The translations under genes were made by a program, and so were the position numbers. DNA of 64,000 nucleotides from positions 434,001-498,000 of the forward strand of contig NZ_JBMVQY010000003.1 of assembly GCF_049537125.1 (NCBI RefSeq), in the 5' to 3' direction. Of this stretch, positions 60,931 to 64,000 are shown one piece after another. The notes under the pieces are model-generated. The model was not told where the DNA came from and ran no database searches. It was given only the letters and a program-made list of their open reading frames with translations. The DNA is from Limisphaera sp026417315. Lineage in GTDB: Bacteria; Verrucomicrobiota; Verrucomicrobiia; Limisphaerales; Limisphaeraceae. The first letter of the stretch is position 1. Every line of letters starts with the position of its first letter.

Positions 60931-62070
60931 ATGAAGCTGAAGACGTACACGCGAACGTTGGTGGCCCTGTGCGTGGTGAGTGCTGCGGCCGCACCACGGG
61001 CCGAGGAGCAGGCCACTCCGTTGTTGACGGCGCTACCGGCCACCACCCTCAGTGGGTATGTGGACACCTCGGCCGTCTGGTTGCCGGGACCCGGCTCGAC
61101 CAATGCGCTGCCGGGGCGCTCCTTCGACGGCGCGGACAAGCAGAACGGATTCAACTTGAACGTTGTGTCGCTGGTGTTGGAGAAGCCTCTGGATGAAAGC
61201 GATTGGGCCGCGGGGTATCGTGTTCAACTGCTGTTCGGCCCCGACGCCAATACCCTGAGATCATTGTCGACCCTCGGCACGGCCTCCGGAGACTTTGCGA
61301 TCAAAAACGCCTACGTGAGTTTGCGAGCCCCCGTGGGCCGCGGCCTGACCCTCAAAATGGGCGTGTGGGATACCATCATGGGCCACGAAGTCTTCGAATC
61401 CGGCAACAACCCCAATTACAGCCGGTCCTACGGCTATTTTATCGAGCCGATCATTCACACGGGCGTGCTGGCGTCGTACGAGTTGATGGACGGTGTGACG
61501 TTGTCGGCAGGGGTTGCGGACGGAGGAGGTAGCAATTCGATCAACGCCCGCTCGGGCATCGACTCGGTGATGAGCTACGTCGGGTCCATCGCGCTGTCGG
61601 CACCGGAAAGTTGGGGGGCGTTGTCCGGGACGACGCTGTATTTGGGGGCGATGGATTCCGGACGGCAGGGGGCCAAGGACATGATCAACTGGTTCGCCGG
61701 ACTCACGGTGCCCCTGCCCTGGGAGGGTTGGTCGGTGGGGGCGGCGTACGATTACCGGGCGCACGGTCTCTTCGACGGTTCGTACGAGAATGCCACCGGC
61801 CTGTATGTGATGTGGCAGGCCAGCGAGAAACTCAAGCTGAGCACACGGGCCGAGTACGCCACCGGTTCGGCCGGTGCGTACGGATATGCGGGATCGAACC
61901 CGGTCCAGTTGTTCGGCCTGACCGGCACCTTGGCGTACGCCCTGTGGCCGAACACGCTGAGTCGATTGGAACTGCGGTGGGACCACGACCTGAACAGCCG
62001 GGGGGAATTCCTGAACGGTCTCGCCAACAATGCCGTGTCGCTGGCGTTGAACGTCATTTATCAGTTCTGA
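60931..62070 (+). CDS. Outer-membrane beta-barrel protein
   Basis: A 379-residue exported protein. Signal peptide MKLKTYTRTLVALCVVSAAA (cleaved near APRAEE). The rest is alternating amphipathic strands ending in a C-terminal aromatic (NVIYQF), the outer-membrane insertion signal. Strands such as TLSGYVDTSAVWLPGPGSTN and NAYVSLRAPVGRGLTLKMGV recall the Verrucomicrobia porin-like family (BBP2_2/OprP-type). Transport substrate unknown. ATG 60931 fits the signal peptide; the frame extends upstream without motif support. Confidence 0.82.
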   Translation: MKLKTYTRTLVALCVVSAAAAPRAEEQATPLLTALPATTLSGYVDTSAVWLPGPGSTNALPGRSFDGADKQNGFNLNVVSLVLEKPLDESDWAAGYRVQLLFGPDANTLRSLSTLGTASGDFAIKNAYVSLRAPVGRGLTLKMGVWDTIMGHEVFESGNNPNYSRSYGYFIEPIIHTGVLASYELMDGVTLSAGVADGGGSNSINARSGIDSVMSYVGSIALSAPESWGALSGTTLYLGAMDSGRQGAKDMINWFAGLTVPLPWEGWSVGAAYDYRAHGLFDGSYENATGLYVMWQASEKLKLSTRAEYATGSAGAYGYAGSNPVQLFGLTGTLAYALWPNTLSRLELRWDHDLNSRGEFLNGLANNAVSLALNVIYQF

Positions 62071-62090
62071 GCAATGAGTGGCAGTGCCGC

Positions 62091-62136
62091 GCCCGGACCG
62101 GGCCCGGGTGAATGGCGTGCCCGACCCGGTCCGGGC
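62091..62136 (+). repeat. Strong inverted repeat downstream of the barrel gene
   Basis: GCCCGGACCGGG and CCCGGTCCGGGC are perfect 12-bp complements separated by 22 bases, 20 bp after the stop of the barrel gene. No T-tract follows. A T-poor terminator or mRNA-stabilising hairpin is likely; it could also attenuate read-through into the CBM48 gene 48 bp on. Confidence 0.6.
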
Positions 62137-62183
62137 CCTTCGCGTTTGCCGGAGACTGAACTGGTTGTAGAGTTTCACTTAAG

Positions 62184-62525
62184 ATGGCTCGTAAACGTCC
62201 TGAGACAGGTGGAAAACGAGAGAAGGCGGAACCGGGAACTTCGGCACCGGCGGCCCAAACCGGGGCCGGGATTCCACAAACCTTTCGGTTCACCGCCCCG
62301 GATGCCCTGAGTGTTTTGCTGGTGGGCGATTTCACCCATTGGCAAAAGTCGCCCATTCCCATGCACAAGGGTCCGGGGGGTGTCTGGGAGGTGACGGTGC
62401 CCCTGGCCCCGGGCATCTACCATTACCGTTTCCTGGTGGATGGCGAATGGCGCGATGATCCGGAATGTACGTTGCGCGTGCCGAATCCTTACGGCTCGCA
62501 GAACAACGTTCGGTTTGTGAGTTGA
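62184..62525 (+). CDS. Stand-alone CBM48/AMPK glycogen-binding domain protein
   Basis: A 113-residue cytosolic protein. A charged N-terminal tail of about 35 residues is followed by a single glycogen-binding domain (CBM48/E-set): FRFTAPDALSVLLVGDFTHW, GGVWEVTVPLAPGIYHYRFL and VDGEWRDDPECTLRVPNPYG. The conserved Trp/Lys carbohydrate residues (HWQKSPIPM) are present. With no catalytic domain it is probably a regulator or targeting factor for glycogen enzymes. Such solo CBM48 proteins occur widely in this phylum; partners are unknown. Confidence 0.88.
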   Translation: MARKRPETGGKREKAEPGTSAPAAQTGAGIPQTFRFTAPDALSVLLVGDFTHWQKSPIPMHKGPGGVWEVTVPLAPGIYHYRFLVDGEWRDDPECTLRVPNPYGSQNNVRFVS

Positions 62526-63297
62526 TCCCGGAACGCAGGGCTCGTCCGTCAGACCGCGGGCACGGGCGGTCGCGCTCCGGGATTGCGACCGCGTGGGGAA
62601 GGGGAAGGCACGAGCAACGCTGGCCCGGATCGGAACGTTGGGGCTCTGCGTTCTGACGTTATTCCGCATCGAAACAGCACCGTGTTGCCTGCGCAATGGC
62701 CCGGCTCTCTCGGCGGGCCAACCGTTCCCGAGAAAGTGGTGTTTTCCCCGGGGTAGTGCCGGCGGAGAACCATCGTGCGGGCGTCAGTGCGGGTGCGGGA
62801 CTTGATCAGGTGCTGAGTCCCTGGCGCATTGCAGGTTTGGATAGGCCCCCCAAGCGCGGCCGGATTCGAGCGTCCTCGATGCGGCAATGCCGATGGGGAG
62901 ACGGCATTGCCCTGGAATTCTTGAAACACAGGTTCCATGGCTGAAATGGGCCCTCCGACGGTCTCCGGCGAACCCCATTGCGCGTTGAAGGCGCGAGACC
63001 TTTATGACACTTGGTGGGTTTGGTGGGAATGAATCTGAGGGGCCGGTGTTGGAACCTTGTTGCTTGCAGGCGTGCCACCGGCAAAGCCGTCGGCGCCGGA
63101 GATCCGCTGTCCGGAGCATTTCAGGATTTGGACACCGCGGGCAGCTCGGCGGAATGTAGGACGTCCCCGACGCGCCAAGCTTGGGGCCACGGGCATTGGA
63201 TGCGTGAATCCGGGGTCAGTCCCCGAATGCGCCCTCCGGTCACCCCAACGGAGTCGACCTTTGACCTTCAGGAGAGCTCGGTGGTAGCTTGCCGCGC
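62526..63297. other. Intergenic region, no gene seen
   Basis: About 770 bp between the CBM48 gene and the YdjC-type gene. Open frames on both strands lack family motifs and have untypical composition for the neighbourhood. It must hold the promoter of the gene at 63298, whose ribosome binding site (CAGGAGAGC) lies about 20 bases upstream. Confidence 0.4.
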
Positions 63298-64000
63298 ATG
63301 GAACCGACGGTGCCTTCGCTGAGTCTCCCCGGGTGGTTGGCGTTTGCCGTGGTCGTGGTGGTCGGCTTCTCCGTGGACGGGCAGTCCAGTCTGGCCGAGC
63401 GGCTGGGATACAAGGCCACGGACCGGCTCTTGATTGTGAACGGGGACGATCTGGGGATGTGTCACGCGGCCAACGCCGGCACATTTGCGTGTTTGGAACG
63501 GGGCCTGATGCGATCGGCTTCCGTGATGGTTCCGTGCCCGTGGTTTCCCGAAGTGGTGGCGTGGGCCCGGAATCGCCCGGGAACCGATGTGGGCGTGCAT
63601 CTGACGCACACCTCCGAGTGGTCGGTGTACCGTTGGGGACCCGTTTTGCCCCGGGATCAGGTCCCCGGGTTGGTGGACCCGACGGGTTATTTCTGGCGGA
63701 GCGTGGCCGAGGTGTATGCGCATGCCACGCCGGAACAGGCGTTGTTGGAGGCCCGGGCGCAGATTCGCCGAGCGTTGGAGGCCGGCCTGGATGTGACGCA
63801 TTTGGACTCGCACATGGGAACGCTGCAGCTGAATCCGGCGTACATGGAGGTTTACCTGACCCTGGCGGCAGAATTCGATCTGCCCGTGCGCATGGCTTCG
63901 GCGGAGACTCTGGCCAGGTTCGGTCAGGCACAGTGGCGACAGCGCTTTGCCGAGCGGGGCATTCTTTTCCCGGACGATTTTGTGTATGAGGACCTGCCCC
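63298..64000 (+). CDS. YdjC/ChbG-family carbohydrate deacetylase (partial, runs off window)
   Basis: The first 234 residues of an exported YdjC/ChbG-type deacetylase. A hydrophobic segment (GWLAFAVVVVVGFSVDG) provides a signal or anchor, then the catalytic fold: LLIVNGDDLGMCHAANAGTF with the metal Asp, TDVGVHLTHTSEW with metal His, and THLDSHMGTLQLNPAYM. Family members remove N-acetyl groups from chito-oligosaccharides. The frame is open to the last base, so the C-terminus is outside the window. Confidence 0.9.
   Translation, partial: MEPTVPSLSLPGWLAFAVVVVVGFSVDGQSSLAERLGYKATDRLLIVNGDDLGMCHAANAGTFACLERGLMRSASVMVPCPWFPEVVAWARNRPGTDVGVHLTHTSEWSVYRWGPVLPRDQVPGLVDPTGYFWRSVAEVYAHATPEQALLEARAQIRRALEAGLDVTHLDSHMGTLQLNPAYMEVYLTLAAEFDLPVRMASAETLARFGQAQWRQRFAERGILFPDDFVYEDLP

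Overview
The window is GC-rich DNA from what is most likely a Verrucomicrobiota genome of the Limisphaera/Pedosphaera type. That placement rests on gene content: a type II secretion (T2SS) operon with type IV pilus-like inner-membrane parts, DUF1080, DUF2961/GH172 and DUF6807 proteins, large secreted glycosidases including GH106, Verrucomicrobia-style RHS repeats and a squalene/phytoene synthase. It is inferred from protein families only; there is no rRNA gene. I saw no tRNA, CRISPR array or intact insertion sequence.

Layout. 0.4-14.8 kb: a small glycine-rich secreted protein, then a compact T2SS operon (gspE, F, G, H, I, J, K, L-like, M-like, C-like, then a secretin carried on two consecutive genes) ending in a sensor histidine kinase. 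Most junctions from gspI onward are 4-bp ATGA overlaps. 15.4-17.1 kb: two tandem Hsp20 genes and a convergent membrane-anchored PDZ protein. 17.3-20.4 kb: a decayed polymorphic-toxin locus with two broken RHS cores; the first runs into a metallopeptidase-like toxin domain and overlaps a broken candidate immunity gene. 20.6-31 kb: a ketose 3-epimerase, DUF1080, a small membrane protein and a phosphodiesterase on the + strand; then DUF6807, a Tat-exported Gfo/Idh/MocA dehydrogenase, a CusF-SCO1 lipoprotein and a GH172 protein on the - strand; then an AraC regulator. 31.2-32.6 kb: a methyltransferase and a decayed chromate transporter gene. 32.6-42.1 kb: four tightly packed - strand genes for very large secreted glycan-degrading enzymes, two of them two-domain fusions, which together look like a pectin/rhamnogalacturonan side-chain degradation cluster. 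42.9-45.4 kb: clpC. 46.4-51.5 kb: an mlaE-mlaF-mlaD lipid transport operon continuing into a PIN/TRAM membrane protein, a DUF2007 protein and a glycolate-oxidase-like flavoprotein. 51.5-60.4 kb: a - strand run with an OGG1-type glycosylase, a PAP2-glycosyltransferase fusion, a radical SAM protein, a squalene/phytoene synthase, argH and a receiver-metallo-beta-lactamase fusion. 60.9-64 kb: an outer-membrane beta-barrel, a small CBM48 protein and the start of a YdjC-type deacetylase that runs off the window.

How the parts fit. The T2SS could export the signal-peptide-bearing glycosidases, and the 20-31 kb genes could oxidise, epimerise and cleave the released sugars; both links are inference. 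The points I would check first are the secretin split inside its last N-domain, the decayed RHS effector/immunity locus, the epimerase/DUF1080/dehydrogenase/DUF6807 neighbourhood, and the fusions PAP2-GT39, GH43-like-GH39, GH43-like-CE12 and receiver-MBL.
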